Positions 53,579 through 63,469 of a stretch of 64,000 nt of DNA are shown here, piece after piece. A program made the translations under genes and the position numbers. Each line of letters opens with the position of its first letter. Within the stretch, counting starts at the first letter, position 1. The stretch covers positions 1 to 64,000 of the forward strand of contig JAFRLM010000016.1 in the NCBI GenBank assembly GCA_017431225.1, given 5' to 3'. This DNA comes from Erysipelotrichaceae bacterium (GTDB lineage Bacteria > Bacillota_I > Bacilli_A > Erysipelotrichales > Erysipelotrichaceae). The notes below the pieces were generated by a model. It searched no databases and was not told where the DNA came from. It was given only the letters and a program-made list of their open reading frames with translations.

Positions 53579-53859
53579 AATTTACGTTGGATATTCAGTT
53601 CTTCGCTTCCAAGAAGGGTGTCTCTTCCACAAAGAACGGTCGTGATTCCCATTCCAAGAGACTTGGAGCTAAGAAAACGGATGGCGAATTCGCAACTGCA
53701 GGTTCGATCATTTACCGTCAGCGCGGTACAAAGATTCATCCGGGTACAAATGTAATGAAGGGTGGAGACGATACTCTGTTCTGCACGATCAACGGTGTCG
53801 TCAAGTATGAACGTCTCGGAAAGAACCGTAAGAAAGTTTCGGTCTATCCTCAAGCTTAA
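53575..53859 (+). CDS. rpmA: 50S ribosomal protein L27, with Prp-cleaved leader
   Basis: This 94-residue protein starts [15 protein letters not shown]. The LxxQFF-A pattern is the Prp cleavage site, so residues up to F10 are probably removed to expose the A-S-K-K end that reaches the peptidyl transferase centre. The core ([20 protein letters not shown]) is typical. Confidence 0.97.
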   Translation: MKFTLDIQFFASKKGVSSTKNGRDSHSKRLGAKKTDGEFATAGSIIYRQRGTKIHPGTNVMKGGDDTLFCTINGVVKYERLGKNRKKVSVYPQA

Positions 53860-53864
53860 GTCAG

Positions 53865-53890
53865 AAGCCCAATTTATGGGCTTTTTTAAT
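53865..53890 (+). terminator. Hairpin between rpmA and obgE
   Basis: AAGCCC (53865-53870) with GGGCTT (53878-53883), then T residues. It ends the ribosomal operon or lowers obgE expression. Confidence 0.8.
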
Positions 53891-53900
53891 AAGTAGAAGC

Positions 53901-55202
53901 ATGCAATTTATCGATAAAGTAAAAATACATCTGAAGGCAGGTAACGGAGGCGACGGCATCGCTTCCTTTCGTCATGAGAAATACGTTCCTCTGGGCGGAC
54001 CCGATGGCGGGGACGGCGGCAGAGGCGGCTCGGTGATCTTCAAAGTCGATACCAACAAGTCGACACTGCTGGATCTGCGTTTTCACAGGATCATCAAGGC
54101 CGGCAACGGCGAACGCGGTAAGACCAAGAAGATGTTCGGTGCGGACGGCAACGATGTGATCGTGACGGTACCGCAGGGAACCCTTGTCAAACGTGCCGAA
54201 GACGGTTATGTGATCGCTGACCTGGTCGTTCCGGGACAGGAGGAAGTCATCTGCGAGGGCGGTGCCGGCGGAAAGGGCAACCGTCATTACGCGACTTCCC
54301 GTAACACGGCTCCGGAACACTTTGAGCTCGGTGTGCCCGGTGAGGAATTCGATGTCATCGTCGAACTGAAGCTTCTGGCGGATGTCGGACTGATCGGTTA
54401 TCCGAGCGTCGGTAAATCCACTCTGCTTTCGGTCGTTTCTTCCGCAAGACCGGAGATCGCCGATTATCCCTTTACGACTCTTACGCCGCAGCTCGGCATG
54501 GTCAAAGTCGATGACAGTTTCTCCTTTGTCATGGCAGACCTTCCCGGACTGATCGAAGGCGCGAGCCAGGGCAAGGGACTCGGTCACGATTTCTTAAAAC
54601 ATATCGAACGCTGCCGTCTTCTGATCCATGTCCTGGATATGGGTCATGAAGATCCGGTCAGGGATTATGAAGTCATCAACGAGGAACTGAAACAGTACCC
54701 CGGAAACCTCGAACTGCGTCCGCAGCTGATCGTTGCCAACAAGATGGATGAACCCGGTGCGGATCAGAAACTGGAGCTCTTCCGTGAGAAGTATCCGGAG
54801 AAGGAGATCTTCCCGATGTCGACAGCTCTGCATGACGGCATCCAGCCTTTGCTGTATAAGGTCAAGGAGGTCTTGCCGCAGCTGCCGATGTTCCCGGTCT
54901 ACGATGAGACAAAACGCGACAACAAAGTCGTTTACACCTTCAAGGAAGAGAAGGAATACGAGATCACTTTGGAAGACGGTATCTATGTCGTCAGAAGCCC
55001 GAAACTCGAGCGCCGCATGGCCGCCTACAATCTGCACCTTGAGGAAGACGCACTGCGCTTTGCCCGCGATCTGCGCCGCTTCGGAATCGATGATGCGCTG
55101 CGCGAGAAAGGCTGCGTTGACGGTGATGATGTCATGATCGGCAATGTCACCTTTACCTATATGTCGGATGAAGATCCGGAAGCGGAGGAAGTGGAAGAAT
55201 GA
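53901..55202 (+). CDS. obgE: GTPase ObgE/CgtA
   Basis: This 433-residue ribosome-associated GTPase has a Gly-rich Obg fold (residues 1-158, GGPDGGDGGRGGSVIFKVD), a G domain (GYPSVGKSTLL near 166, DLPGLIEGAS, and NKMDEP) and a C-terminal OCT domain (about 350-433). It has little ribosome binding site, so its level may be low. It overlaps ruvA by ATGA. Confidence 0.96.
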   Translation: MQFIDKVKIHLKAGNGGDGIASFRHEKYVPLGGPDGGDGGRGGSVIFKVDTNKSTLLDLRFHRIIKAGNGERGKTKKMFGADGNDVIVTVPQGTLVKRAEDGYVIADLVVPGQEEVICEGGAGGKGNRHYATSRNTAPEHFELGVPGEEFDVIVELKLLADVGLIGYPSVGKSTLLSVVSSARPEIADYPFTTLTPQLGMVKVDDSFSFVMADLPGLIEGASQGKGLGHDFLKHIERCRLLIHVLDMGHEDPVRDYEVINEELKQYPGNLELRPQLIVANKMDEPGADQKLELFREKYPEKEIFPMSTALHDGIQPLLYKVKEVLPQLPMFPVYDETKRDNKVVYTFKEEKEYEITLEDGIYVVRSPKLERRMAAYNLHLEEDALRFARDLRRFGIDDALREKGCVDGDDVMIGNVTFTYMSDEDPEAEEVEE

Positions 55203-55753
55203 TCGGTTTTTTAAGAGGGATCGTTTTCGCGATCGGTCTGGATTATATCCTGCTGGACGTCAATAATGTCGGTTACCGGATCAATTTCGTGAACCGCAAT
55301 CTGAAAGTCGGCCAGGAAGCGCTGATCTATACCTACCAGAACGTCAAGGAAGATGAGATCAGCCTGTTCGGTTTTTCCACGCTTGCGGAATATGACTTAT
55401 TCGTCAAACTGCTCTCCGTCAAAGGACTCGGTCCGAAGACATCCATGAATATCCTGGCAGTCTCCAGCGTTGAGGCGATCGTCAACGCGATCGAGCAGGA
55501 CGATGTCGCCTTTATGAAGAGGATGCCGGGCGTCGGTGCCAAGACCGCTTCCCAGATCATTCTCGACCTGAAAGGCAAACTGGTCTCCAAGCAGACCGAA
55601 AGCAGCGGTGTTGACCGCAGCGAGCTGAAGGCAGCTCTGAAGTCTCTTGGCTACAAACAGATCGAGATCGATTCCGTCGTTGCCAAACTCAGTGATGACG
55701 ATACCGATCTCAGCTCCACATTGCGCAAATGTCTGGCGATGCTGGCGAAATAG
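55199..55753 (+). CDS. ruvA: Holliday junction protein RuvA
   Basis: This 184-residue subunit binds four-way junctions and guides RuvB. The helix-hairpin-helix motifs LLSVKGLGPKTSMNILA and MKRMPGVGAKTASQIILDL are clear. A short C-terminal domain III contacts RuvB. Confidence 0.95.
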   Translation: MIGFLRGIVFAIGLDYILLDVNNVGYRINFVNRNLKVGQEALIYTYQNVKEDEISLFGFSTLAEYDLFVKLLSVKGLGPKTSMNILAVSSVEAIVNAIEQDDVAFMKRMPGVGAKTASQIILDLKGKLVSKQTESSGVDRSELKAALKSLGYKQIEIDSVVAKLSDDDTDLSSTLRKCLAMLAK

Positions 55754-55762
55754 GGGTGAATC

Positions 55763-56785
55763 ATGGAAGAAAGAATCGTAGATCCGGAATTAAGACCGGC
55801 CGATGAAAATGATGAAAACACACTGCGCCCGCAGCGTCTGGAATCCTATATCGGTCAGAAAAGCCTGAAGGAAAACCTCGAAGTCTATATCAAGGCAGCC
55901 AAGATGCGTGACGAGTCTTTGGACCACGTGCTGCTCTACGGCCCGCCGGGCTTAGGCAAAACAACGCTTGCCTTCATTCTGGCCAATGAGATGGGGACCA
56001 ATATCCGCACGACCTCCGGCCCGAACATCACCCGTGCCGGCGATCTGGCGGCGATCCTGTCCACATTACAGGCAGGGGATGTTCTCTTCATCGATGAGAT
56101 CCACCGTCTGCCCCGTAATATCGAGGAAGTTCTCTATTCGGCAATGGAAGACTTCTGTATCGATATCGTTGTCGGTCAGGACAGCGCTGCCCATTCGATC
56201 CGTCTCGATCTGCCGCCGTTCACACTTGTCGGCGCCACGACCAGAGCCGGTGATATCTCCGCGCCGCTGCGTGACCGTTTCGGCATCGTTTCCAAACTGG
56301 AGTATTACACCAAGGAGGAACTGCTGGAGATCCTCAACCGCACCGCCAGAGTCTTTGAATGCGAGGCGGATGCGGAAGCTTTGGAAGAGATCGCCATGCG
56401 TTCCCGCGGAACACCGCGTATCGCCAACCGTCTCTTTAAGCGTGTACGTGACTTCTCGCAGGTCCTGAACGAAGGAAGGATCGATCTCAAACTTACAAAA
56501 GACGCTCTCGAAAGACTGAAGGTCGATTCCCTCGGACTTGACCATGTCGATATCCGCTATCTGAAAGGCATCATCGAACGTTTCGGCGGCGGACCGGTCG
56601 GTGTCGAGGCGATCGCCGCTTCGATCGGTGAAGAGGCGATGACCCTGGAAGATGTGTATGAACCGTATCTTCTGCAGATCGGTTTCATCAACCGCACCAA
56701 CCGCGGACGTATCGTTACCCAGAAAGCCTACGAACATCTGAAGATCAACGCGGAGACGACGCTCTTCGATAACAGACTGTTCTGA
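55763..56785 (+). CDS. ruvB: Holliday junction helicase RuvB
   Basis: This 340-residue AAA+ motor has Walker [12 protein letters not shown] (near residue 59), Walker [15 protein letters not shown] and a C-terminal winged helix ([16 protein letters not shown]). It drives branch migration with RuvA. No ruvC is nearby, as is usual in Firmicutes. Confidence 0.97.
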   Translation: MEERIVDPELRPADENDENTLRPQRLESYIGQKSLKENLEVYIKAAKMRDESLDHVLLYGPPGLGKTTLAFILANEMGTNIRTTSGPNITRAGDLAAILSTLQAGDVLFIDEIHRLPRNIEEVLYSAMEDFCIDIVVGQDSAAHSIRLDLPPFTLVGATTRAGDISAPLRDRFGIVSKLEYYTKEELLEILNRTARVFECEADAEALEEIAMRSRGTPRIANRLFKRVRDFSQVLNEGRIDLKLTKDALERLKVDSLGLDHVDIRYLKGIIERFGGGPVGVEAIAASIGEEAMTLEDVYEPYLLQIGFINRTNRGRIVTQKAYEHLKINAETTLFDNRLF

Positions 56786-56807
56786 GAACACATTGAATAA
56801 ACAAAAT

Positions 56808-56833
56808 GGCATGAGTTAACTCATGCCTTTTTT
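56808..56833 (+). terminator. Terminator after ruvB
   Basis: GGCATGA (56808-56814) and TCATGCC (56821-56827) around GTTAAC, then six T. Confidence 0.9.
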
Positions 56834-56917
56834 ATGAGGATCGGAAGGATCTTGGTGATTGTTCTAAGAGGTCTGCGATGATAAACTGTAGGGGATCTTA
56901 AAAGAAAGGAGTAAACG

Positions 56918-58288
56918 ATGGCTGAGTCTTCATCCAAATCGATGATCCGTGATCTGACCGAAGGACCGGTCGTTCCGCTTTTGCTGCGCTTCGTGATGCC
57001 TCTTTTCGTATCGAACGCATTGCAGGCGATCTACAATATCGTCGATATGGTCGTTGTCGGAAACTACATCGGCAAAACCGGTATGTCCGCGGTCTCGATC
57101 GGCGGCGATATCCTGCATCTTCTGACCTTCGTGGCGATGGGCTTCTCCTCAGCCGGACAGGTCATCATTGCCCGTGAGATCGGCGCCAACAGACGCGATG
57201 AGATCAAGAAGACGATCGGAACGATGTTCACCTTCCTTTTAGTAACTTCCTTAGTGATCTCCTTGGCCTGCTACGGACTGCGTCACAGCATCCTCAGCTG
57301 GCTCAATACCCCGGCGGCTTCCGCGAAGTATACGATGGATTATATGGTGACCTGTATCATCGGTCTCGTCTTTATCTACGGATACAATATCGTCAGCGCG
57401 ATCTTGAGAGGCATGGGCGATTCAAAAAGACCGTTCATCTTTATCGCGATCGCCGCTGTTCTCAATATGGTCCTCGATATCTGGTTCGTGAAATACCTGC
57501 ATATGGAGGTCTTCGGTGCAGCGCTGGCAACAGTCATCGGACAGGCAGTCAGCTTCATCGTTTCCCTTATCTATCTTTATATCCATAAGGAAAGCTTTGG
57601 TTTCGATTTCAAGCTGTCCAGCTTTAAGATCGACGGCACAGCCTTCCGGAAAATGATCGCGCTGGGTGTGCCGATGGCGATCCAGTCCGCCGCGATCAAC
57701 TTCTCCAAGATCGTTCTGATGTCCTGGATCAATCTCTTCGACGTTACTTTCTCGGCTCTGGCCGGTATCTATAATAAGATCAACACGATGTGTGCGGTCA
57801 TCTCACAGTCCTTTACGACCGCCGGCAGCACGATGGTCGGTCAGAACCTGGCGGCCAGAAAATACGGAAGGGTAAACAAGATCCTTTCCGCGATCATGAT
57901 CATCGGCATCGTATTCTCGCTTGCCGGCACATTCGTCATGTTGAAGGATCCGGATGCGGTCTATGCGATCTTCACCTCGGATAAGGATGTCCTTCTTTCA
58001 GCTGCCGTCTTAACGCTTCCGCTGATCCTGAACTTCTACGGAGCGGCTACCAGAAGCGGTGCCTTCGCTCTGATCAACGGTTCGGGAAGACCGAAGCTCA
58101 ATCTCGCGATCGCTCTGATCGACGGTATGATCAGCCGTATCGGACTGGCTGCGCTGTTTGGCTTCGCGATGAAGCTTGACTGTTTCGGCTTCTGGATGGG
58201 GGATGCCCTGGCCGGTTTCATGCCTCTTGCGATCGCCTCGGTCTTCTATCTCTCAGGAAGATGGAAGGAAGAAAAAACAGAGAACTGA
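56918..58288 (+). CDS. MATE-family efflux transporter
   Basis: This 456-residue protein with about twelve membrane segments has the MATE pattern (PLLLRFVMPLFVSNALQAIY and VVVGNYIGKTGMSAVSIGG). Such exporters use Na+ or H+ gradients; the substrate is unknown. AAAGGAG lies upstream. It converges with a lipoprotein gene on a shared terminator. Confidence 0.92.
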   Translation: MAESSSKSMIRDLTEGPVVPLLLRFVMPLFVSNALQAIYNIVDMVVVGNYIGKTGMSAVSIGGDILHLLTFVAMGFSSAGQVIIAREIGANRRDEIKKTIGTMFTFLLVTSLVISLACYGLRHSILSWLNTPAASAKYTMDYMVTCIIGLVFIYGYNIVSAILRGMGDSKRPFIFIAIAAVLNMVLDIWFVKYLHMEVFGAALATVIGQAVSFIVSLIYLYIHKESFGFDFKLSSFKIDGTAFRKMIALGVPMAIQSAAINFSKIVLMSWINLFDVTFSALAGIYNKINTMCAVISQSFTTAGSTMVGQNLAARKYGRVNKILSAIMIIGIVFSLAGTFVMLKDPDAVYAIFTSDKDVLLSAAVLTLPLILNFYGAATRSGAFALINGSGRPKLNLAIALIDGMISRIGLAALFGFAMKLDCFGFWMGDALAGFMPLAIASVFYLSGRWKEEKTEN

Positions 58289-58292
58289 GGAT

Positions 58293-58325
58293 AAAAAATG
58301 ACCATCATTGGATGGTCATTTTTGT
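58293..58325. terminator. Bidirectional terminator between convergent genes
   Basis: AAAAATGACCATC and GATGGTCATTTTT form a perfect 13-bp stem with a four-base loop. A on the left and T on the right allow it to work on both strands. Confidence 0.9.
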
Positions 58326-58342
58326 TTATTGGTTTTTGCTGC

Positions 58343-59257
58343 TTACTGCATGCCCATCGTCAGCGACTGGAGCTGATCGACGTCCAGACCGATACCGTCG
58401 AATGTTTCCATATCCTTCGGGAAAACGCTGACAGCATAGTTGTAAGTGTCGGTCGAGAAGTAGGTGAGGTTTGCCTTATTCTTGTAGCCGTAGCAATCGA
58501 TCGCCAGACCCTTGAGGCTGTCTGTCCAGTGATCCGGATATTCGTTGTAGTCACCGGAGAGTTCAAGACCGGCAGCAACGTTGGATTTGGAGATCAGCAG
58601 AACGGTATCCTCTGTTTCGTAGTATGCTCTGACGGTACCAGGAGCTGCGGCGAATTCTCTGAATGAATATCCTTCCGGAAGGGATTCCTGGATCGGTGCC
58701 TGGAATTCAACATCGGCGATCTTTAAAGCTTCATCGAGATTTTCCGTGTAAGTCCAGGGATTCGGAGTGCCGTTGGGATCAGCTGCGGCAGCATCGTCTC
58801 TGACAAAGACGACCGGATCGGAAGATTCGGATTTGTCATCGTACCAGAGCAGATTGCCGTCAGCGATCGCGAAGAAACCGGTGCCGTCGTTGTAGGTCTC
58901 GGTCTCGGTGTGTTCCGTATCCGATGTGTAAGTGAATTCCTTGCGGACGCCGTTTTCATAATCGATACGGCTGTTTGCCTCATCATAGTTAACGATGAAT
59001 TCGAAGTAGGAACGCTCGGAAGCGGAGTTGCTCCAGTAGATCGTGATCAGAGACGGTTCGAGCGTTAAAGATGCTCTGCCGGCAGTCTGTTCATGATATT
59101 CGCCGAGGTATTCATCCGGGACGTTGACACGTTCAACCGTTTCCGGTTCCGGATCCTTCTTTTCTTCTTCCTTTTTTTCTTCGTTCTTGGAACCGCTGCA
59201 GCCGGCAGCCAGCATGCAGAGGATAAGGACCAGAACAAAAGCTTTCAATTTCTTCAT
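58343..59257 (-). CDS. Lipoprotein of unknown function
   Basis: This 304-residue protein has a lipoprotein signal with lipobox LAAGC and a charged linker (EEKKEEEKKDPEPE). The outer domain contains YLGEYHEQTAGRASLTLEPS, a pattern of small beta-barrel binding proteins. I chose the ATG at 59257 (GGAGG about ten bases upstream) over an upstream frame. The family is not recognised. Confidence 0.78.
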   Translation of the reverse strand: MKKLKAFVLVLILCMLAAGCSGSKNEEKKEEEKKDPEPETVERVNVPDEYLGEYHEQTAGRASLTLEPSLITIYWSNSASERSYFEFIVNYDEANSRIDYENGVRKEFTYTSDTEHTETETYNDGTGFFAIADGNLLWYDDKSESSDPVVFVRDDAAAADPNGTPNPWTYTENLDEALKIADVEFQAPIQESLPEGYSFREFAAAPGTVRAYYETEDTVLLISKSNVAAGLELSGDYNEYPDHWTDSLKGLAIDCYGYKNKANLTYFSTDTYNYAVSVFPKDMETFDGIGLDVDQLQSLTMGMQ

Positions 59258-59390
59258 ATGGATTTTTTCCTCCTGAAGACGCAGCAAGTATGATGCGCGT
59301 CTGTTTTTATAATCCGTTATTGATTCTAGCACAGAACCGCACAAAGAGTACCGTCTTCATTCGGTATGGGAAAGCTCCTTCCTCCTAAAA

Positions 59391-59418
59391 AATGACCATG
59401 AGCCTAGTCATGGTCATT
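59391..59418 (-). terminator. Terminator of the thioredoxin reductase gene
   Basis: AATGACCATGA (59391-59401) with TCATGGTCATT (59408-59418). On the minus strand the stem is followed by T residues. Confidence 0.85.
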
Positions 59419-59440
59419 TCTTTGGTTTTTCAGAAGCGGA

Positions 59441-60298
59441 TCAGTCCTTTTTGCGGAGGAATTTGATCACGTCGGTCGCTGCCTGCGCGCCTTCGTAAAC
59501 GGCTTTGGATACCTGCAGCAGTCCCTTCGTGCAGTCGCCGCAGGCGTAGAGTCCGGGGATGTTGGTGCGCATATTCTCATCAACGACGATCTTGTTGTTT
59601 TCGATAAGGGTGCCGATCTTGCGGGCCAGATCGACGGAACCGGCGCTTCCTTCAGCAATGAAGAGACCGTCAATTTCAAGAACACTGTCGTCTTCAAAGA
59701 CGATACGCTCGATCTTGACTTCACCTTCGATCGCTTTGATCTTGCCGGTATGGAGCTCATACTGCCTGAGCTTATCATCCTTGATCTCCTTGCCGTTGGT
59801 CAGGATGTGAAGGGTAGGAGTAAGGTTCGAAAGATATTCCGCCTCATGGGCAGCATAGCTGGCATCGCCCAGTACGGCAACGCGTTTCTTGCGATAGAAG
59901 AAACCGTCACAGACTGCGCAATAGGAAACACCTTTTCCTTCTTTTTCCTTTAATCCCTTGATCGGCGGAGTCGCGCGATATGCGCCGGTCGCGAGAATGA
60001 GGGCATCAGCTTCGTAGGTATTCGTGCCGGTGACGACATTGAAACGTCCGGTATATTCCAGGGAAAGAACTTCTTCCGGGATCATTTCGATATTCAGACG
60101 CTGAGCCTGCTTGATTCCGGCTTCGTAGAGATCCTGGCCGCTGATCTGTTCGATACCGTAGTAGTTTTCGATCATGTGTGCTTTATTCAAAGAGCTGTTC
60201 GGCATATAAAAGACCGAGACATCCAGATTGGCGCGTTTCGCGTAGAGTGCCGCGCTGATACCGGCGGGACCGCCGCCGATTATGATTACTTTACTCAT
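59441..60298 (-). CDS. trxB: Thioredoxin reductase-like flavoprotein, atypical NADPH site
   Basis: This 285-residue flavoprotein has an FAD motif (IIIGGGPAGISAALYAKRA), a redox CAVC (C127, C130) followed by DGFFYRKK, and a C-terminal FAD motif (LYACGDCTKG). Where NADPH-dependent enzymes carry GGGDSAxEE and HRR, this one reads VLGDASYAAHEAEYL and LHILTNGKEI. Loss of both is known in ferredoxin-dependent flavin thioredoxin reductases of clostridia, so the electron donor may be ferredoxin; that is inference. I chose the ATG at 60298, which has better spacing from GAGG than 60304. Confidence 0.82.
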   Translation of the reverse strand: MSKVIIIGGGPAGISAALYAKRANLDVSVFYMPNSSLNKAHMIENYYGIEQISGQDLYEAGIKQAQRLNIEMIPEEVLSLEYTGRFNVVTGTNTYEADALILATGAYRATPPIKGLKEKEGKGVSYCAVCDGFFYRKKRVAVLGDASYAAHEAEYLSNLTPTLHILTNGKEIKDDKLRQYELHTGKIKAIEGEVKIERIVFEDDSVLEIDGLFIAEGSAGSVDLARKIGTLIENNKIVVDENMRTNIPGLYACGDCTKGLLQVSKAVYEGAQAATDVIKFLRKKD

Positions 60299-60401
60299 AT
60301 TCATTTACCTCAGAATAATTATAAGGAATACGTGATCTTCCTGCCATTAAAACGCTTTTGTTGCTCTTCCTTTAAAGAGCACTTTGAAGTAAAATCTAAA
60401 T

Positions 60402-60665
60402 ATGAAATTCTTTCAGGGATTAAGGTATTTACTGTGTGTGATCATCACATACTTATGTTTATTTTTGATCGAATTCCTTATCGGCACTGTATTCAGAGAG
60501 GATCTTGCACAACTCCATTTCTGGCCTGTTTTTTTTGTGATGCTGGCCCTCCTGATCCTGATCAACCCGCTGATCACGTATTTTATCTGTGAAAGATTTC
60601 CGTTCTTTCCGATCGGCATCGTTGACCAGAGTGCAATAGAAGAAAAAGAGGAGGCTGCCCGTTAA
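60402..60665 (+). CDS. Small membrane protein upstream of murG (unknown)
   Basis: This 87-residue protein has two hydrophobic segments (about 8-30 and 42-62) and a charged C-terminal tail (DQSAIEEKEEAAR). It overlaps murG by one base (TAATG), so it is coupled to cell-wall synthesis. The ribosome binding site is poor. No family recognised. Confidence 0.72.
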   Translation: MKFFQGLRYLLCVIITYLCLFLIEFLIGTVFREDLAQLHFWPVFFVMLALLILINPLITYFICERFPFFPIGIVDQSAIEEKEEAAR

Positions 60666-61720
60666 TGAGGATAGCAATGGTGGCCGGTGGCAGCGGAGGG
60701 CATATCTACCCGGCTCTTTCCCTGGCCCGTGCATTAAAAGAAAAAGGACACTCAGTAGTGTTCATCGGTGCGGATAACCGTATCGAAAAAGATATTATTC
60801 CGGAAAACAACTTTGAATTCATCGGTCTTGCCGTTCGTACAACGAAGGGCGGAGCGGTGCAGAAGATCGTCAGCCTGATCTCCATGGCGAGATCCTACAG
60901 AGCGGCGAAGAAGATCCTGCGGAACCGTTTTGATCTCGTGATCGGTTTCGGCAACTACATCTCGGTTCCGGTCGTACTTGCGGCCAAGAGCCTGGGGATC
61001 AAGATCATGCTGCATGAGCAGAATTCCTTTGTCGGCAGAGCGAACCGTTTTCTGGATGAGAAAGCTGACCTGATCGTCGGCTCCTATGAGGAAAACAAGA
61101 AACAGTTCAAGAATCCGAAGATCAAGATCCTCGGCAATCCGCAGTCCTCGATCGCGGCGGCTGTGACCCGTGATGAGTCTCTGTTCGGGGATGAACGTCT
61201 TTCCAAGGATAAGAAGACGGTCCTGATCTTCTTTGGTTCCCTTGGTTCGGAAACACTGATGAAGACAGTCTGCGCTTATTTCAAGATCAAGGAACCGGGT
61301 TATCAGGTCCTTTACGCGGCCGGCGATTCCTATTACCAGACGGTCCTTCCGTATGACAGTGAGGAGATCCGTATCGAAAAGCGGATCAACGGTACTGCCT
61401 GGATGAAGGATGCGGATCTTTTTGTCGGACGCGCCGGCGCTACAACACTGGCGGAAGTCATCGCGACCGGTGTTCCTTCGGTCCTGATCCCGTCCCCGTA
61501 TGTCCCCAACAATCATCAGTACTTCAACGCCAAGGCGCTTTCCGATAAGAACGCGGCTGTGCTGATCGAAGAGAAGCAGCTGACACCGGAACTTCTGAAG
61601 GAGACGATCGAAAGCCTGCTGAAAGATGAGCAGCGCCGCAAAGAACTGAGCAAACAGACCGAATCGATGCGTAATGATCACGTGATCGATGATATTATTG
61701 ATGAGATCGAAAAATTATGA
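60665..61720 (+). CDS. murG: MurG, lipid II-forming GlcNAc transferase
   Basis: This 351-residue peripheral membrane enzyme adds GlcNAc to lipid I to make lipid II. The N-terminal loop GGSGGHIYPALSLARAL and the donor-site motif GRAGATTLAEVIATGVPSVLI-like segment near residue 257 are typical. It overlaps murB by four bases. Confidence 0.95.
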   Translation: MRIAMVAGGSGGHIYPALSLARALKEKGHSVVFIGADNRIEKDIIPENNFEFIGLAVRTTKGGAVQKIVSLISMARSYRAAKKILRNRFDLVIGFGNYISVPVVLAAKSLGIKIMLHEQNSFVGRANRFLDEKADLIVGSYEENKKQFKNPKIKILGNPQSSIAAAVTRDESLFGDERLSKDKKTVLIFFGSLGSETLMKTVCAYFKIKEPGYQVLYAAGDSYYQTVLPYDSEEIRIEKRINGTAWMKDADLFVGRAGATTLAEVIATGVPSVLIPSPYVPNNHQYFNAKALSDKNAAVLIEEKQLTPELLKETIESLLKDEQRRKELSKQTESMRNDHVIDDIIDEIEKL

Positions 61721-62613
61721 ATATAGAAACAGCGAACTTTTTATCCTCACACGGTGATCTCAGGGTCGATGCCCGCTTCAAGGACATCACCACGATCCGC
61801 ATCGGCGGTAAGATCGACTATCTCGTGTCTCCCTACGATGTGGAGAGGCTTTTGCTGATCCTGCGTTACCTGCGTGAAAAGGATATTCCCTTTAAGATCC
61901 TGGGCAGAGGCTCCAATCTTTTATGCGGCGAAGCCGATTATGAGGGATGCGTCATCCGTCTTGACCATATCAATGAATACTCCTTTGATAAGGACAGTGT
62001 TACCGTCGGTGCCGGCGCCTCTGTTGTCCGCTTATCCAAACTGCTCGCTCTGCAGGGCCTGAGCGGTTTTGAATTCGCTTCCGGTATTCCGGGAACGATC
62101 GGCGGACTGATCTATATGAATGCCGGCGCTTACAAGTCCTCCGCTTCCGAGATCGTGAAGAGAGTTCTCGTCCTGGACGAGGAAAGACAGTTCTGGATGG
62201 ATAAGTCCGAACTCGATTTTGCGTACCGCAGCTCGATCTTCCAGAAACATCCGGAATGGATCATTCTCGGCGGAGAATTCAACATCCGTGAAGGGGACCG
62301 TGATGAGATCCTCAAACTCATGGCTGACCGTCTGAAACGCCGTCAGGAAACACAGCCTCTTGATAAGCCGAGTGCCGGTTCCTGCTTCCGCAACCCGGAA
62401 GGGGATTTCGCATGGCGTCTGATCGATGGTGTCGGCATGCGCGGTTACCAGTTCAACGGCATCAAAGTATCGGAGAAGCATCCGAACTTTATCGTAAATA
62501 TGGGATCAGCGACAGCAAATGATTTCCTGATCACATCCAATCTGATCCAGAGCAAAGTCAAAGAAGTTTACGGCGTCGATCTGCGCCGTGAAGTGGAGTG
62601 TTTTAATTGTTAG
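61717..62613 (+). CDS. murB: UDP-N-acetylenolpyruvoylglucosamine reductase MurB
   Basis: This 298-residue FAD enzyme makes UDP-MurNAc. The motifs FKILGRGSNLLCGE, FEFASGIPGTIGG, and PSAGSCFRNPEG (with the catalytic Ser region) are clear. Short type II-like MurB. It overlaps divIB by seven bases. Confidence 0.95.
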   Translation: MNIETANFLSSHGDLRVDARFKDITTIRIGGKIDYLVSPYDVERLLLILRYLREKDIPFKILGRGSNLLCGEADYEGCVIRLDHINEYSFDKDSVTVGAGASVVRLSKLLALQGLSGFEFASGIPGTIGGLIYMNAGAYKSSASEIVKRVLVLDEERQFWMDKSELDFAYRSSIFQKHPEWIILGGEFNIREGDRDEILKLMADRLKRRQETQPLDKPSAGSCFRNPEGDFAWRLIDGVGMRGYQFNGIKVSEKHPNFIVNMGSATANDFLITSNLIQSKVKEVYGVDLRREVECFNC

Positions 62614-63455
62614 AAGAAAAGGAAAAAGACGAGCTGATCGATCGGAACTATCTGATGAACAAGCGGAAGAATGCGCGTACGCGTAATCGTTTTGTTGCGC
62701 ATAAGCACCGCCTGTTTCTGCTTGGGATAGCTCTGGGTTTTGTTCTGGTCGCCTTTATGTATTTCTACAGCAATTACTCCAATGTGCATCACGTCAATGT
62801 CGTCAATAACATCTATCTCAGCAATGACGATGTGATCCGTCTTTCCGGTCTGAACGAATACTCCAAGTATCTGCTCATCAGTACCGGCAGGACTGCCGAA
62901 AAGATCGAAAGTCATCCGCTCGTCGATCACGTTGCGATCAGTAAGGATGACAACAATACGATCACGATCGATGTCAAGGAAAAGAAGGCGATCGCCTATC
63001 TCTATGAGAACGGCCAGCCGGTCATCTGGATCGAGGATGATACCCGTCTGCCTCTGGATAACAGCAATATGTATCTGATCCAGCGCTTGCCTTTGATCGA
63101 AGGTTTTACCGCGGAGCAGATGACAGAGCTCTTATATGGTTTTTCCTATGTGGATGAAAAGCTGATCAATGAGATCAGCGAGATCCACCGTTATCCGTTT
63201 AGCTACGATGAGAATATGATGGAAGTCATCATGCGTGACGGCAACTATGTATTCGTCGGCAACTTCGGTCTGAAGCTTCTGAAGAACTATCATTCCGTTG
63301 CCGCAAGCCTGAGCACGGATGAGAACGTCTGTCTCTATTTTGATGAAGTGACGAGCAGCGGCTTCAAGTCCTCCTGTCCTTGGGAAAAGAAGGAAGAGCC
63401 TGCGCCAGTCAGTGAAACTGTAGAAGGGGAAGAAAACTATTCCGAAGAGGAATAG
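62607..63455 (+). CDS. divIB: Cell division protein DivIB/FtsQ
   Basis: This 282-residue protein has a basic cytoplasmic start, one membrane segment (about residues 35-55, FLLGIALGFVLVAFMYFY), a POTRA domain (HHVNVVNNIYLSNDDVIRLS) and a beta domain with an acidic tail. It acts with DivIC and FtsL at the septum. The TTG start at 62607 is supported by GGAG eight bases upstream; an ATG at 62655 is the alternative. Confidence 0.88.
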   Translation: MLEEKEKDELIDRNYLMNKRKNARTRNRFVAHKHRLFLLGIALGFVLVAFMYFYSNYSNVHHVNVVNNIYLSNDDVIRLSGLNEYSKYLLISTGRTAEKIESHPLVDHVAISKDDNNTITIDVKEKKAIAYLYENGQPVIWIEDDTRLPLDNSNMYLIQRLPLIEGFTAEQMTELLYGFSYVDEKLINEISEIHRYPFSYDENMMEVIMRDGNYVFVGNFGLKLLKNYHSVAASLSTDENVCLYFDEVTSSGFKSSCPWEKKEEPAPVSETVEGEENYSEEE

Positions 63456-63469
63456 TTTATAATATAAGT

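Noticed and set aside
60752..61681. 309-codon open frame on the minus strand
   Set aside because: Antisense shadow of murG, which has all family motifs.
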